A program made the translations under genes and the position numbers. DNA of 64,000 nt from Parachitinimonas caeni. GTDB taxonomy: Bacteria > Pseudomonadota > Gammaproteobacteria > Burkholderiales > Chitinimonadaceae. This document shows positions 51,108 to 59,525 of the stretch, one piece after another. Location: contig NZ_JARRAF010000016.1 of the NCBI RefSeq assembly GCF_030129945.1, positions 1 through 64,000 on the forward strand, given 5' to 3'. Numbering within the stretch: position 1 is the stretch's first letter; every line of letters begins with the position of its first letter. The notes beneath the pieces were generated by a model. It saw only the letters and a program-made list of their open reading frames with translations. It searched no databases and was not told the origin of the DNA.

Positions 51108-51909
51108 TTGGCCAGCGCGGTTCCCACGAGACCCAGGTCGGTTCGGACTGGGTCTGCAACCATTTGCGATAGTGCGAAGGGTTGACGCCGATCATCCGGC
51201 GAAACTGGCGGCTGAACTGGCTGTGGTCGTAAAACCCGCACTGCTGGGCAATATCGCTCAGTGTGTCGTCACCCCGGCGCAGCAAGGCACACGCCGAGCG
51301 GATACGGTTGCGCAGGATCAGCTCGGCGGGGCTGATGCCAAAAATCTTGCGCACGCGCAACGCAAATTGTTCAAGCCCCAGACCCGCCTGGCTTGCCAGA
51401 TCGGCAATCTGCAGCTTCTCATCAAAATGCATCGAGATCCGGTCTAGTACACCCGCCAGTTGATGGGTGATCAAGCCGTGTCGGGAGGCGTCGGGCAGGT
51501 CGTGTGACAGGCAAAGAATGCCCAGCATCTGGCCATCACGATCAAGCAAGGGGTACTTGCAGGTTTTACACCAGCCGGTTTCGCCGTGGTTGTATAGGAT
51601 GGGGTCAATCTGGTCGATGATGGGCAGTCTGCGTGCCAGCAGCCAGCGATCCTGCGCCACATAGCGCTGCGCCAATGCCTCTGGCCAGATCTGGGCGGCC
51701 GTCAGACCACGTATGTCATCTGGCCAGCGTGCCTTGACCCGCTGCAGAATCGATTGGTTGAACGCCACATAGCGACCTGCCGCATCTTTCACCACATAGG
51801 CAAATCCCGGCATGCCATCGAACAGCATGGCCGTCTGCGCTGCCACATGCAGCGCCTGTCTATCCGGGCTGACAGCGCTTTCAGATTCCTCGGCGGTGGC
51901 TTCCTTCAT
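51103..51909 (-). CDS. AraC-family regulator with PAS-like sensor
   Basis: A 268-residue regulator. Residues about 25-140 are PAS-like (MLFDGMPGFAYVVKDAAGRYVAFNQSILQRV, GWCKTCKYPLLDRDGQMLGILCLSHDL) and resemble the PAS_4/fold-4 sensors found in AraC proteins. Residues about 165-262 carry two helix-turn-helix units (LQIADLASQAGLGLEQFALRVRKIFG and DIAQQCGFYDHSQFSRQFRRMIGVNP). The start at 51909 has AGGATATC upstream; the open frame runs a further 93 codons, but that part is only translated dispersed repeat. Target genes unknown. Confidence 0.88.
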   Translation of the reverse strand: MKEATAEESESAVSPDRQALHVAAQTAMLFDGMPGFAYVVKDAAGRYVAFNQSILQRVKARWPDDIRGLTAAQIWPEALAQRYVAQDRWLLARRLPIIDQIDPILYNHGETGWCKTCKYPLLDRDGQMLGILCLSHDLPDASRHGLITHQLAGVLDRISMHFDEKLQIADLASQAGLGLEQFALRVRKIFGISPAELILRNRIRSACALLRRGDDTLSDIAQQCGFYDHSQFSRQFRRMIGVNPSHYRKWLQTQSEPTWVSWEPRWPN

Positions 51910-51971
51910 GGCTGATATCCTTTCCGATCCAGACCTCGGTGTAGCCCGTATGGCCCGGTGTTTTTGTTTTT

Positions 51972-52017
51972 GGCTCTGTTGACATTTTATTTCCGGAAAC
52001 AAAACGTCAACAGAGCC
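51972..52017. repeat. Complete palindromic dispersed element
   Basis: Arms GGCTCTGTTGAC (51972-51983) and GTCAACAGAGCC (52006-52017) are perfectly inverted; the centre TTCCGGAA is itself palindromic. At 46 bases this is the shortest whole copy and shows the basic structure of the family. Flanks are TTTT and TAAAA. Confidence 0.9.
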
Positions 52018-52061
52018 TAAAAGCCTGCCGGGTGACATGACTTCATTTGGCGCTGCAGATG

Positions 52062-52130
52062 TTTTGTTTCCGGCTATGCCAGGCCGAGTTGTGGGGTATG
52101 GCGCGACCGGAAACAAAATATCAACAGACC
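52062..52130. repeat. Partial dispersed element with inverted TTTTGTTTCCGG arms
   Basis: TTTTGTTTCCGG (52062-52073) is inverted at 52107-52118 and followed by TATCAACAGACC, a slightly changed family end. It shares GGCGCGACCGGAAACAAAA with the copy near 13541. Confidence 0.8.
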
Positions 52131-52253
52131 TTGGATAACGGAAATTGACGTATCGGTGTGCGAGTCTGGGCAGACAGTGCATGAGCACAAGCCGACAGTC
52201 TTCAGGATAGGGAGGGATGGTGCTGTTTGCCAGCGTGGCCGAAGGTCAGTGTG

Positions 52254-52814
52254 CTAGCCGGTGAAATCCCTTGCCAGCAAGCCAAACTGCAGCAGGTCGT
52301 GATAGCGGCCGTTCCAGTAGCCAGCTTCGCGCAACCGGCCTTCTTCGGCAAAGCCCAGGATGCCCAATAGTTTGATCGAGGCGATGTTTTCGGGGTGAAC
52401 CTGGGCTTGAATCCGGTTGAGCGCCATGTTGTGAAAGCCCCAGTCGAGGATTGCGATCAGTGCCTCACGCATATATCCCTTGCCTTGGGCGTTGCGTGCC
52501 AGCTCATAGCCCAGACTGCAGCAGCGCCAGCCTTTATCCCACTTGAACAAACCACAGCTACCCAGCAGCTGCCCCCTGACGACATCCTCGATTCCCCAGC
52601 GAGTGCCGGGGTTCGGCAGCTTGCGCCAGCCGGCAAATGTCTGCACCAGCTTTTGCGCTTGTGCCAGCTCGGTGAGCGGGTCGGTGCCAAACCATTGCAT
52701 GGTTTCCGTGTCGCCATGAATGGCAAGAAGCGTTTCGGCGTCGCTCTCAATCATCTCGCGCAAATGCAGGCGCGGGGTATGTAAGGTGGGGAAGGGGGAG
52801 TCAGCTTCTATCAT
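52254..52814 (-). CDS. GNAT acetyltransferase, RimJ/RimL type
   Basis: A 186-residue RimJ/RimL-group acetyltransferase: PRLHLREMIESDAETLLAIHGDTETMQWFG, then CCSLGYELARNAQGKGYMREALIAILDWGFHNMALNRIQAQVHPENIASIKLLGILGF, the normal acetyl-CoA binding and C-terminal pattern. The start at 52814 fits family length; the open frame continues upstream over a terminator and the RCC1 gene and is rejected there. Target unknown. Confidence 0.87.
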   Translation of the reverse strand: MIEADSPFPTLHTPRLHLREMIESDAETLLAIHGDTETMQWFGTDPLTELAQAQKLVQTFAGWRKLPNPGTRWGIEDVVRGQLLGSCGLFKWDKGWRCCSLGYELARNAQGKGYMREALIAILDWGFHNMALNRIQAQVHPENIASIKLLGILGFAEEGRLREAGYWNGRYHDLLQFGLLARDFTG

Positions 52815-52832
52815 GCATGGCAAATTGGTTAA

Positions 52833-52856
52833 CGCCAGCCCTCGGCAGGGCTGGCG
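52833..52856 (-). terminator. Terminator between RCC1 and GNAT genes
   Basis: CGCCAGCCCT and AGGGCTGGCG arms with a four-base loop. On the minus strand it follows the RCC1 gene by 17 bases. Confidence 0.75.
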
Positions 52857-52872
52857 ATTTGAAAACGAGAGC

Positions 52873-54300
52873 CTAGCGCAGCGTGTGCACAAACTGGTAT
52901 TTGCCGTTGAGCATATCCTGTTCAGTCTGACCATAGCCAACGGCAATGCGAGTGCCCCGAGGAACCTGGCTGACGTCCATATGTTCCAGCACGGAAATCT
53001 TGATGCTGTCGTATGAAGCGGGTTCGTCAAAGGCGATGGGGATAGGCTTGCGGAACGGCACCCACTGCTTGCCCTCACGCATCAGAATCCCGCCATCCGG
53101 CAGAAACGCTGCAATGTAGACCTTCACCGGCTGGTTGGTATCCTGTGACCATCGCGGCAGCAGGACTGATAGTGAAAAGTCCTTGGCATCTCCGCTTGGG
53201 CTGACGGCGGCTGTCTGGGGGATGGGAACGAGTACCGGGCTGGTTTCCATTTTGGGATTTTTGGAGGCTGTACCGAGCTCACCGCATTGGTTGCTTCCCC
53301 AGGCCCAGACACTACCATCTGACTTAACCGCAACGGACACCCCATTGCCGACACCTGCTGTGACGTAGCCATCACCCACTTTGACGGGGGTCAGCTGTGC
53401 ATCGGTATGTCCCAACCCCAGCTGACCTGCCGTATTGCTCCCCCAGGCCCAGAGTGAGCCGTCGGCTTTGAGTGCCAGTGTATGGGTGGCGCCGGGATAA
53501 ACCGCTTGATAACCACTACCAATCAGCGTCGGTGTGATGACTGCCTGCTTGTGCCCAAGACCCAGATAGCCTTCCGCGTTATTTCCAACAGCCCATAACT
53601 TGCCATTGGTATCAATCAGATAGCTGGTGGCGTCACCCGCTGCAACGGCGGCATAACGACCTGGAATGCTGCTGGGCAGAGAGGATGGGTTCGGCATGGT
53701 ACCCAACCCCAGCTCCCCTTTTTCATTGCTGCCCCAGGCCCAGGCGCTGCCGTCCTGTTTGAGTGCGAGCACGTGGTTGGCCCCTCGGGAAACCTGTGTA
53801 TAGCCGCTACCACTGGCTTGAGCGATGCCGCTGCTGGAGGTGGTGGTGCCATTACCTAGCTGGCCTGACTCGTTGTTGCCTTCACTCCATATCGTGCCGT
53901 CGGTGCGCACGCCGGCCCAATGACTGAATGCACCGGAAACGCTGCGATAGGTACCTTCGATGGGGGTGAACAGGTTCTCTGAACTTAGATAGAAATAGCC
54001 CAAGCTACCATCTTCGCGAATGGCATAAGTATTAGTAAACGAAGCGGCAGCGTTGGAAACCTTGTCTACCAGCCTCTCGGGCCCTGCGCCACTAACCCAT
54101 TGGCCGGTTGTGATAGCCGGGCAGCGGTGAAAGGTCGTTCCCCATTTCCAGAGTTGACCTTTCTCATCGACGTGTACGGAATGATAAAGACCAACTTGAA
54201 CTTGCGGACTGGCAGCCTGAGCAAGCGGGCCGCCCAGACTGAATCCGACAGCAAGCAGGGCGTGGAATAGGGGGGAAGGCAGAAATGGTTTTGTTGGCAT
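52873..54300 (-). CDS. Secreted RCC1-repeat (beta-propeller) protein
   Basis: A 475-residue exported protein. Signal peptide ends PLAQA (about residue 28). At least five RCC1-type blades follow, each with the pattern LALKxDGSxWAWGSNxxGELGLG. This gives a seven-bladed-type propeller, a binding platform with no enzyme motif. The last 110 residues (KVYIAAFLPDGGILMREGKQWVPF) form a separate domain like those of other secreted betaproteobacterial proteins. AGGATATCAA precedes the start. Partner unknown. Confidence 0.88.
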   Translation of the reverse strand: MPTKPFLPSPLFHALLAVGFSLGGPLAQAASPQVQVGLYHSVHVDEKGQLWKWGTTFHRCPAITTGQWVSGAGPERLVDKVSNAAASFTNTYAIREDGSLGYFYLSSENLFTPIEGTYRSVSGAFSHWAGVRTDGTIWSEGNNESGQLGNGTTTSSSGIAQASGSGYTQVSRGANHVLALKQDGSAWAWGSNEKGELGLGTMPNPSSLPSSIPGRYAAVAAGDATSYLIDTNGKLWAVGNNAEGYLGLGHKQAVITPTLIGSGYQAVYPGATHTLALKADGSLWAWGSNTAGQLGLGHTDAQLTPVKVGDGYVTAGVGNGVSVAVKSDGSVWAWGSNQCGELGTASKNPKMETSPVLVPIPQTAAVSPSGDAKDFSLSVLLPRWSQDTNQPVKVYIAAFLPDGGILMREGKQWVPFRKPIPIAFDEPASYDSIKISVLEHMDVSQVPRGTRIAVGYGQTEQDMLNGKYQFVHTLR

Positions 54301-54787
54301 TTGATATCCTTTAGAGGCATCCGGGTTTTATGGATGAGTCATTTGAAAGATCTGCTTATTTAAAAGAGATAGGTGGCTATTTAAAAATCTATATGCGAAG
54401 CATGTTTAAATGGAGGCAAGAAAATTTTGTCAGGGCTTGTGAAAGAAATGCAGTTGCATATTTTAACTGACTTGTATTGCAATACTCCAAGTATCTTCCG
54501 GGCCTGCTTTCAAGAAGTTGTCTGAAGTTTCGCCAATACAAGCAATTGGCGCCGTTCAACGGTAATAGTAACAAGAGATGGAGAGGGCTTAAGACGGCGA
54601 GCAAGTGACGTTGACTTCAAACTTCAGAAAAGATTTGGTTGTGCTATGGTGAGTCGGCTTGAATAGGTTGCAGTTCGATGTCGAGTTATATGGCTGGGCT
54701 TATACTTTTCTATTCCTAATTTATTCTCTGAAATGGATGATTGCGGTGCAGAGGGTTGTCTGATGAGTAAACTCTGATTTCAAATAG
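54301..54787. other. AT-rich gene-free region upstream of the RCC1 gene
   Basis: Nearly 490 bases with GC well below that of the neighbours and no supported gene. A 71-codon open frame at 54389-54604 lacks a ribosome site and family character. It should contain the RCC1 promoter. Confidence 0.4.
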
Positions 54788-54811
54788 AAAGACCCGGAAA
54801 TCCGGGTCTTT
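54788..54811 (-). terminator. Terminator after the old yellow enzyme gene
   Basis: AAAGACCCGGA and TCCGGGTCTTT arms; on the minus strand followed by CTATTTG. It lies 27 bases past the gene end. Confidence 0.85.
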
Positions 54812-54837
54812 GGATGCACACTTAATTACTGGCAGAT

Positions 54838-55923
54838 TCAGGCTGGCTCGCCTTGCAAGGTCGGGTAATCAATGTATCCCTGCGTGCCGCCACCGTAGAA
54901 GCTGGAGGGATCCCAGTCAGCCAGTGGTGCCTGGTGGCGGAAGCGATCTACCAGATCGGGGTTGGAAATGAAGGGTTTGCCGAAGGCCACCAGGCTGGCA
55001 TAGCCACGATCAATCGCAGCTTCGGCGGTTTCCCGGCTATAGCCACCGGCAACAATGTAGGTGCCCTGATACCGGGCGCGCAGGGCGGCAAAGTTGAATG
55101 CCTGGGTGGGGTCATCGGAGGGAGTGTCAATCACATGCAGATAGGCCAGCCCATAGCGATTCAGATTGGTGGCAACGTATTCAAACAGGGCTTGTGGGGC
55201 GCTATCGCGCATATCGTTAAAGCCAACCACCGGCGACAGGCGTACACCGACACGCTCGGCGCCCCATTCCGCAACGACGGCATCCAGCACTTCAAACAGG
55301 AAGCGCGCACGGTTTTCGACGGTGCCACCATATTGGTCATGCCGCTGATTGCTGCCATCCCTTAAGAACTGGTCGATCAGGTAGCCGTTGGCGGCATGAA
55401 CTTCGACCCCATCAAAGCCGGCCGCCAGCGCGTTGGCGGCGCCGTGACGATACTGCTCGACCACATCGGCAATTTCTGCGGTTTCCAGTGCGCGGGGCGT
55501 CACCAGCTCTTGCAGGCCATTCATGGTATAGACCTGGCCCTGAGCCCGGATGGCGGACGGCGCAACGGGCAACTGGCCATTGGGCTGAATGTCCGGATGG
55601 GAGATACGGCCGCCATGCCACAGTTGCAGAAAGATGCGGCCACCCGCGGCATGCACCGCATCGGCTACCTGTTTCCAGGCTGCAATCTGTTCGTTGCTAT
55701 GGATGCCCGGTGTGGCGATATAGGGCTGCCCCTCGGGGGTGACCTGAGTTGCTTCGGTAATGATCAGACCTGCGTTGGCGCGTTGGGCATAGTAGGTGGC
55801 CGTAAACGCCTGCGGCGCGTTGCCGGCACCGGCACGGCTGCGAGTCATCGGCGCCATGACGACACGATTAGCGAGGGTATAAGGGCCAAGTGGTGTCGGC
55901 GATAAAAGTTGCTGCATGGGCAT
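54838..55923 (-). CDS. Old yellow enzyme family alkene reductase
   Basis: FMN-dependent reductase that uses NAD(P)H to reduce activated double bonds or nitro esters; resembles NemA. The 361-residue barrel shows NRVVMAPMTRSRA, LQLWHGGRISH, the substrate-binding pair in EVHAANGYLIDQFLRDGSNQR and the phosphate-binding VAGGYSRETAE. AGGAG lies before the ATG. It is preceded by a TetR gene whose upstream region shares an 11-base motif with this one, so it is probably repressed by it and induced by reactive electrophiles. Confidence 0.93.
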   Translation of the reverse strand: MPMQQLLSPTPLGPYTLANRVVMAPMTRSRAGAGNAPQAFTATYYAQRANAGLIITEATQVTPEGQPYIATPGIHSNEQIAAWKQVADAVHAAGGRIFLQLWHGGRISHPDIQPNGQLPVAPSAIRAQGQVYTMNGLQELVTPRALETAEIADVVEQYRHGAANALAAGFDGVEVHAANGYLIDQFLRDGSNQRHDQYGGTVENRARFLFEVLDAVVAEWGAERVGVRLSPVVGFNDMRDSAPQALFEYVATNLNRYGLAYLHVIDTPSDDPTQAFNFAALRARYQGTYIVAGGYSRETAEAAIDRGYASLVAFGKPFISNPDLVDRFRHQAPLADWDPSSFYGGGTQGYIDYPTLQGEPA

Positions 55924-55943
55924 GGGAAACTCCTGTTGTTGGG

Positions 55944-55954
55944 TAGCTAACTAA
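55944..55954. promoter_or_regulatory. Candidate TetR operator before the old yellow enzyme gene
   Basis: TAGCTAACTAA, matching TAGATAACTAA at 56598-56608 in 10 of 11 bases and in the same orientation. It is 21 bases upstream of the reductase start. Confidence 0.5.
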
Positions 55955-56023
55955 AATCAATTGAAAGTCTGATACGGCAAAGTGCATCCTGGTGCGCCAA
56001 GCTTGCAGCGCCTTTTACAGAAC

Positions 56024-56584
56024 CTACAGGGCCTCAACCCATTGTCGAGACCAATGCAGATTGCGGCAGATAATGTCGCAGTCATTCAAGGCGTTTGCCA
56101 GCAGCGCAGAACCTTGCAATGAAGCGAGCAGGCGTTCGGTCAGGAATGAGGCATCGTCCCGACCCATTGCCCGGAATTGCGCTTCCAGCCAGTCAAACTT
56201 CAGGCGAAGTACCGCATCGGCTTTCTCTGCCGTTGCGGCCCCGGCTTTGGCCAACTCAAGACATAAGGTGCCAACCGGACAGCCGTGGCTCTTCAGGGAG
56301 TCCCGCTGCTCGTGAATGGTTGCCAGGTAGCGCAACAACCGGCCTTTGGGACTGGGCTCGGCCGCTTCGAGTTCTTCGACAAACTGCTGAAACTGGGCTT
56401 CGTGGTCGGCGGCAACGGCTTCGACCAACTCATCCTTGGTCTTGAAGTAGTAATAGACATTCCCCAAGGGCACACCCGAAGCCGCCGAAATATCGGCCAG
56501 CGTGGTCTGGGCGAAGCCTTGTGTATGGAAGAGGGTGCGGGCGGCATCCAGCAGGCGCTCGCGTTTATCACTACTTCGGGCCAT
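56024..56584 (-). CDS. TetR-family repressor of the adjacent reductase
   Basis: A 186-residue TetR regulator. The DNA-binding domain is at residues 8-55 (RERLLDAARTLFHTQGFAQTTLADISAASGVPLGNVYYYFKTKDELVEAV). The ligand domain has cysteines in SHGCPVGTLCLEL that might sense electrophiles, as the cysteine of NemR does. It lies 100 bases before the old yellow enzyme gene on the same strand. Shared operator motifs suggest that it controls both itself and the reductase. Confidence 0.9.
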   Translation of the reverse strand: MARSSDKRERLLDAARTLFHTQGFAQTTLADISAASGVPLGNVYYYFKTKDELVEAVAADHEAQFQQFVEELEAAEPSPKGRLLRYLATIHEQRDSLKSHGCPVGTLCLELAKAGAATAEKADAVLRLKFDWLEAQFRAMGRDDASFLTERLLASLQGSALLANALNDCDIICRNLHWSRQWVEAL

Positions 56585-56594
56585 GGTTTTATTA

Positions 56595-56608
56595 AGTTAG
56601 ATAACTAA
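56595..56608. promoter_or_regulatory. Candidate TetR operator before its own gene
   Basis: AGTTAGATAACTAA, containing the inverted AGTTA/TAACT and the 11-base motif shared with 55944-55954. It starts 10 bases upstream of the tetR start. Confidence 0.5.
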
Positions 56609-56639
56609 GTTGAACTATGCGCCTGGGTAAGGGGTTGGG

Positions 56640-57995
56640 TCAAGCACAAAGTGCATCCAGGCAGTCGCCAAAGGCCGCCAGCAGGCGAGAGACATCGTCC
56701 GGCCGGGTATGCGGGCTGACCAACAGCATATTGTGGAATGGCGTGATCAGGACACCGCGATTGAGTAGATAGAGGTGGATCAGCGCTTCGAGTGCATCAT
56801 TCATCGCCGCTCGGGCTTCTTGGCCGGTGCGGGGTTGTACGCTGCAGAACTGGAATTCGCACCGTGCGCCAATCCGGGTGACGCACCAGGGCAGGTCATG
56901 GCGGGTAATGTGTGCTTCCAGTCCTCGTGCCAGCGATTCGGCCTGCTGGCCCATGTGGGCGTAAGCTGCTGTCGTCATCAGGCTTTCAAGCGTAGTGCGG
57001 ATGGCACGCGTCGTCAGCAGGTTGGCGCTCAAGGTAGTACCTATCCCGGAGTGGCCGTCCGGGGCATGGTCTTTGGCGTTCTGCATGCGGCTGGCAACGC
57101 TCGCGCTGAAGCCGTAGACCGCACAGGGCAGGCCGCCGCCAATCGCCTTGCCGATCACCAGCATATCCGGCTGCAGGCGATGTTCACCGCAATAACCGGA
57201 CGGCCCGGTGCTGAGGGTATGGGTTTCATCCATGACCAGCAGGCTGCCATGCTGGCGGATCAGGGTGTTGGCCGCTTCCCAGAAGCCAGGTTGCGGCAGG
57301 ACCATGCCGACATTGGTCATGACCGGCTCTGCCAGCACGCAGGCAACCTCGCCACTGCGCAGCGCTGCCTCCAGCGCTGCGAGGTCGTTGAATTCGACGG
57401 CGACGGTATCGACTGGCCGGGCATGGGTTGTGCCGAGCAGGCTGGCGCGCCAGTGCGTCTGGCCTTGGTCGTAGTCAACCAGCGTGTCATCGACGGTGCC
57501 GTGATAGCAACCGTCGAATACCAGCACTTTGCGCCGCCCGGTAATGGCTCTGGCCCAGCGCAGGACAAAGCGGTTGGCATCACTGGCGCTCAGGGTGAAT
57601 TGCCAGAAAGGCAAATTGAAGCGGGCGCTCAGCAAGCGGCTGGCCTCGACGGCGTCTTCGGATGGCAGCATGGCGGTCATGCCAAGAGCGACCTGCGAGG
57701 CGAGTGCGTCGGCCAGCGCTGGCGGGGCATGGCCAAACATCGCACCAGTATCGCCAAGGCAGAAGTCAACGTAGCGGTGGCCATCGACGTCAGTCAGGTG
57801 TGCTCCTTGTGCCTGGTCGATAAACAGGGTGAAAGGTAGTGGCCAGTCACGCATCCAATGCAGCGGGACGCCGTACAGCATGTGCTCGCTGGCCTCAACC
57901 GACAAAGCCTGGGACTGGGGGCGGGCCAGTGCAAATTGCCGTTGCTCGATCTGAGTCAGATCCTGGATACGCTGGGGCGAGAGTATCGCGGGCAT
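56640..57995 (-). CDS. Class III PLP aminotransferase (HemL-like)
   Basis: A 451-residue aspartate-aminotransferase-superfamily enzyme. It resembles glutamate-1-semialdehyde aminomutase and the HemL-like transaminases: VDGHRYVDFCLGDTGAMFGH, FDGCYHGTVDDTL, LLVMDETHTLSTGPSGY and the PLP lysine in VIGKAIGGGLPCAVYG. Too divergent and too isolated to be the heme pathway enzyme with confidence. The start MPAILSP has AAAGGAAA upstream and fits family length. It follows the TatD gene by 34 bases on the same strand. Confidence 0.85.
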   Translation of the reverse strand: MPAILSPQRIQDLTQIEQRQFALARPQSQALSVEASEHMLYGVPLHWMRDWPLPFTLFIDQAQGAHLTDVDGHRYVDFCLGDTGAMFGHAPPALADALASQVALGMTAMLPSEDAVEASRLLSARFNLPFWQFTLSASDANRFVLRWARAITGRRKVLVFDGCYHGTVDDTLVDYDQGQTHWRASLLGTTHARPVDTVAVEFNDLAALEAALRSGEVACVLAEPVMTNVGMVLPQPGFWEAANTLIRQHGSLLVMDETHTLSTGPSGYCGEHRLQPDMLVIGKAIGGGLPCAVYGFSASVASRMQNAKDHAPDGHSGIGTTLSANLLTTRAIRTTLESLMTTAAYAHMGQQAESLARGLEAHITRHDLPWCVTRIGARCEFQFCSVQPRTGQEARAAMNDALEALIHLYLLNRGVLITPFHNMLLVSPHTRPDDVSRLLAAFGDCLDALCA

Positions 57996-58029
57996 CGGGA
58001 TTTCCTTTCTGAAAGCGCAGCGGATGAAC

Positions 58030-58830
58030 TCACTGCGGCAGGGATGCGGCCATCGGTTTCGTGATAGCCACGGGACCCAATACTTGGCGCGCATTCTCGC
58101 TGGTCTGGGCGGCAACGGTGGCGATGTCGATCTGGCGTAGCTCGGCGAGTACCGTGGCAATCCGGGGCAGGTAGGCCGGCTCGTTGCGCTGCTTGTAGGC
58201 CCATTCCGGAGAGATGTCAGGCGCGTCGGTTTCAAGCACGATGCTCTCCAGCGGCAGCTCAACGGCGTGACGGCGCAAATTCAAGGCTCGCTCGAAGGTC
58301 ATGGCGCCACCGAATCCCAGCTTGAAGCCGAGTTTGATAAAGGCATCGGCCTGCTGCCGGCTGCCGTTGAAGGCGTGGGCAATGCCGGCACGAGGCCGAT
58401 AGCGACGCAGCTCGCGCAGTACCTCATCCTGTGCGCGTCGCACATGCAGCAATACTGGCAAGTCGAATTCCAGTGCCAGCTTGAGCTGGGCACGAAAGAC
58501 CTCCAGCTGACGCTCTCGATCCAGCCCATCCACAAAGAAGTCCAGGCCGATTTCTCCAATCGCCACGGGCATTTCCTGTTCGACCCTGGCTCTGAGCGTT
58601 GTGAGTGCAGCAGTATCGTGCTGGTCGACGTAGATAGGATGCAGGCCCAGCGCAAGGGGACAGCCATAGGCACGCCGCATTGCCAAGGTCAAATCGAGCG
58701 TGCCAGCAGTGATGGCCGGAACCACCAGTGTCTGTACGCCGGCTGCCTGGGCGCGCGCTACCACGGCGTCGCGGTCGGCAGTGAACTCTGGCGCATCCAG
58801 ATGGCAGTGGGTGTCGATGAAAGACAACAT
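58030..58830 (-). CDS. TatD-family metal-dependent hydrolase
   Basis: A 266-residue amidohydrolase-type barrel with DNase/hydrolase activity in relatives. The metal motifs are IDTHCHLDAPEF at the start, GEIGLDFF, LLHVRRAQDE, and ETDAPD near the end. The start at 58830 gives the standard N-terminus MLSFIDTHCHL; the upstream open frame is rejected. Followed by the aminotransferase gene. Confidence 0.9.
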   Translation of the reverse strand: MLSFIDTHCHLDAPEFTADRDAVVARAQAAGVQTLVVPAITAGTLDLTLAMRRAYGCPLALGLHPIYVDQHDTAALTTLRARVEQEMPVAIGEIGLDFFVDGLDRERQLEVFRAQLKLALEFDLPVLLHVRRAQDEVLRELRRYRPRAGIAHAFNGSRQQADAFIKLGFKLGFGGAMTFERALNLRRHAVELPLESIVLETDAPDISPEWAYKQRNEPAYLPRIATVLAELRQIDIATVAAQTSENARQVLGPVAITKPMAASLPQ

Positions 58831-58934
58831 GAAATGTCTGTAAAACCTGAACCAAAACTCCAGTATAAATCGGGCAGGGACGGCCTGATGGGACGAACTA
58901 TACTTGGTAGATAGCCGAGCCAGAGGGCTGTGCC

Positions 58935-59444
58935 ATGCTGCAGGATCACTCACTCAAGACTATGAAGGTGGATGTCTTTGATCTGCTGCGCGACAAGGCA
59001 GCGCGGGAGAAGCTCGACATTGCCGAGGCCCTGGCGGATTTGGATAAGCAGGAAATGAACTACTTTGCCGGCGTGATCAAGGCCTATCAGCTACCGGCTG
59101 GCACGGTCCTGTTCCGTGAGGGGGATCCGGCCTCATATATGGGGGTGGTGCTGGACGGCCGGTTGACCGTTTCCAAGCGGAATGACGAAAACACCGGCAA
59201 GCCGGTTTACAGCATGTCGGTTGGCAAAATGTTTGGAGAGATGGCCATTCTGGACGGCGAGCCGCGCTCGGCCACAGTAACCGCCGCAACGGACTCGGTG
59301 ATTGCCATCCTGTCTCGCGACGCATTTCAGGCTTTGTGTCGGGACCGCCCTGGCATTGCCCTGAAGATCATGCTACGGCTTGGCCGCTTGCTGTCCCAGC
59401 GATTAAGGCGAGCGACTGGCTTGCTCGTAGACTACTTGCCTTGA
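58935..59444 (+). CDS. Cyclic-nucleotide-binding domain protein without DNA-binding domain
   Basis: A 169-residue protein that is almost only a Crp-type cNMP-binding domain (about residues 40-150): LPAGTVLFREGDPASYMGVVLDGRLTV and the phosphate-binding cassette FGEMAILDGEPRSATV, whose glutamate and arginine normally grip cAMP or cGMP. No helix-turn-helix follows, so it is not a transcription factor by itself and may act on a partner protein. Start at 58935 chosen over an internal ATG at 58962; either is possible. Confidence 0.85.
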   Translation: MLQDHSLKTMKVDVFDLLRDKAAREKLDIAEALADLDKQEMNYFAGVIKAYQLPAGTVLFREGDPASYMGVVLDGRLTVSKRNDENTGKPVYSMSVGKMFGEMAILDGEPRSATVTAATDSVIAILSRDAFQALCRDRPGIALKIMLRLGRLLSQRLRRATGLLVDYLP

Positions 59445-59525
59445 ACCCGGTGGATTGATGGATTGCATGGCGAGCGCTTGCTTTGTAATCTGCTGCTTTC
59501 GCAAAAATCAAACCGGAGACAACTG

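Noticed and set aside
51910-52188. 93-residue N-terminal extension of the AraC-type protein
   Set aside because: It is translated repeat sequence (RSVDILFPV, LGSVDVLFPE). The real start at 51909 has a ribosome site and family-like sequence.
54389-54604. 71-codon minus-strand frame with a hydrophobic start
   Set aside because: In an AT-rich gap, no ribosome site, no family character. A small membrane peptide cannot be excluded but is not supported.
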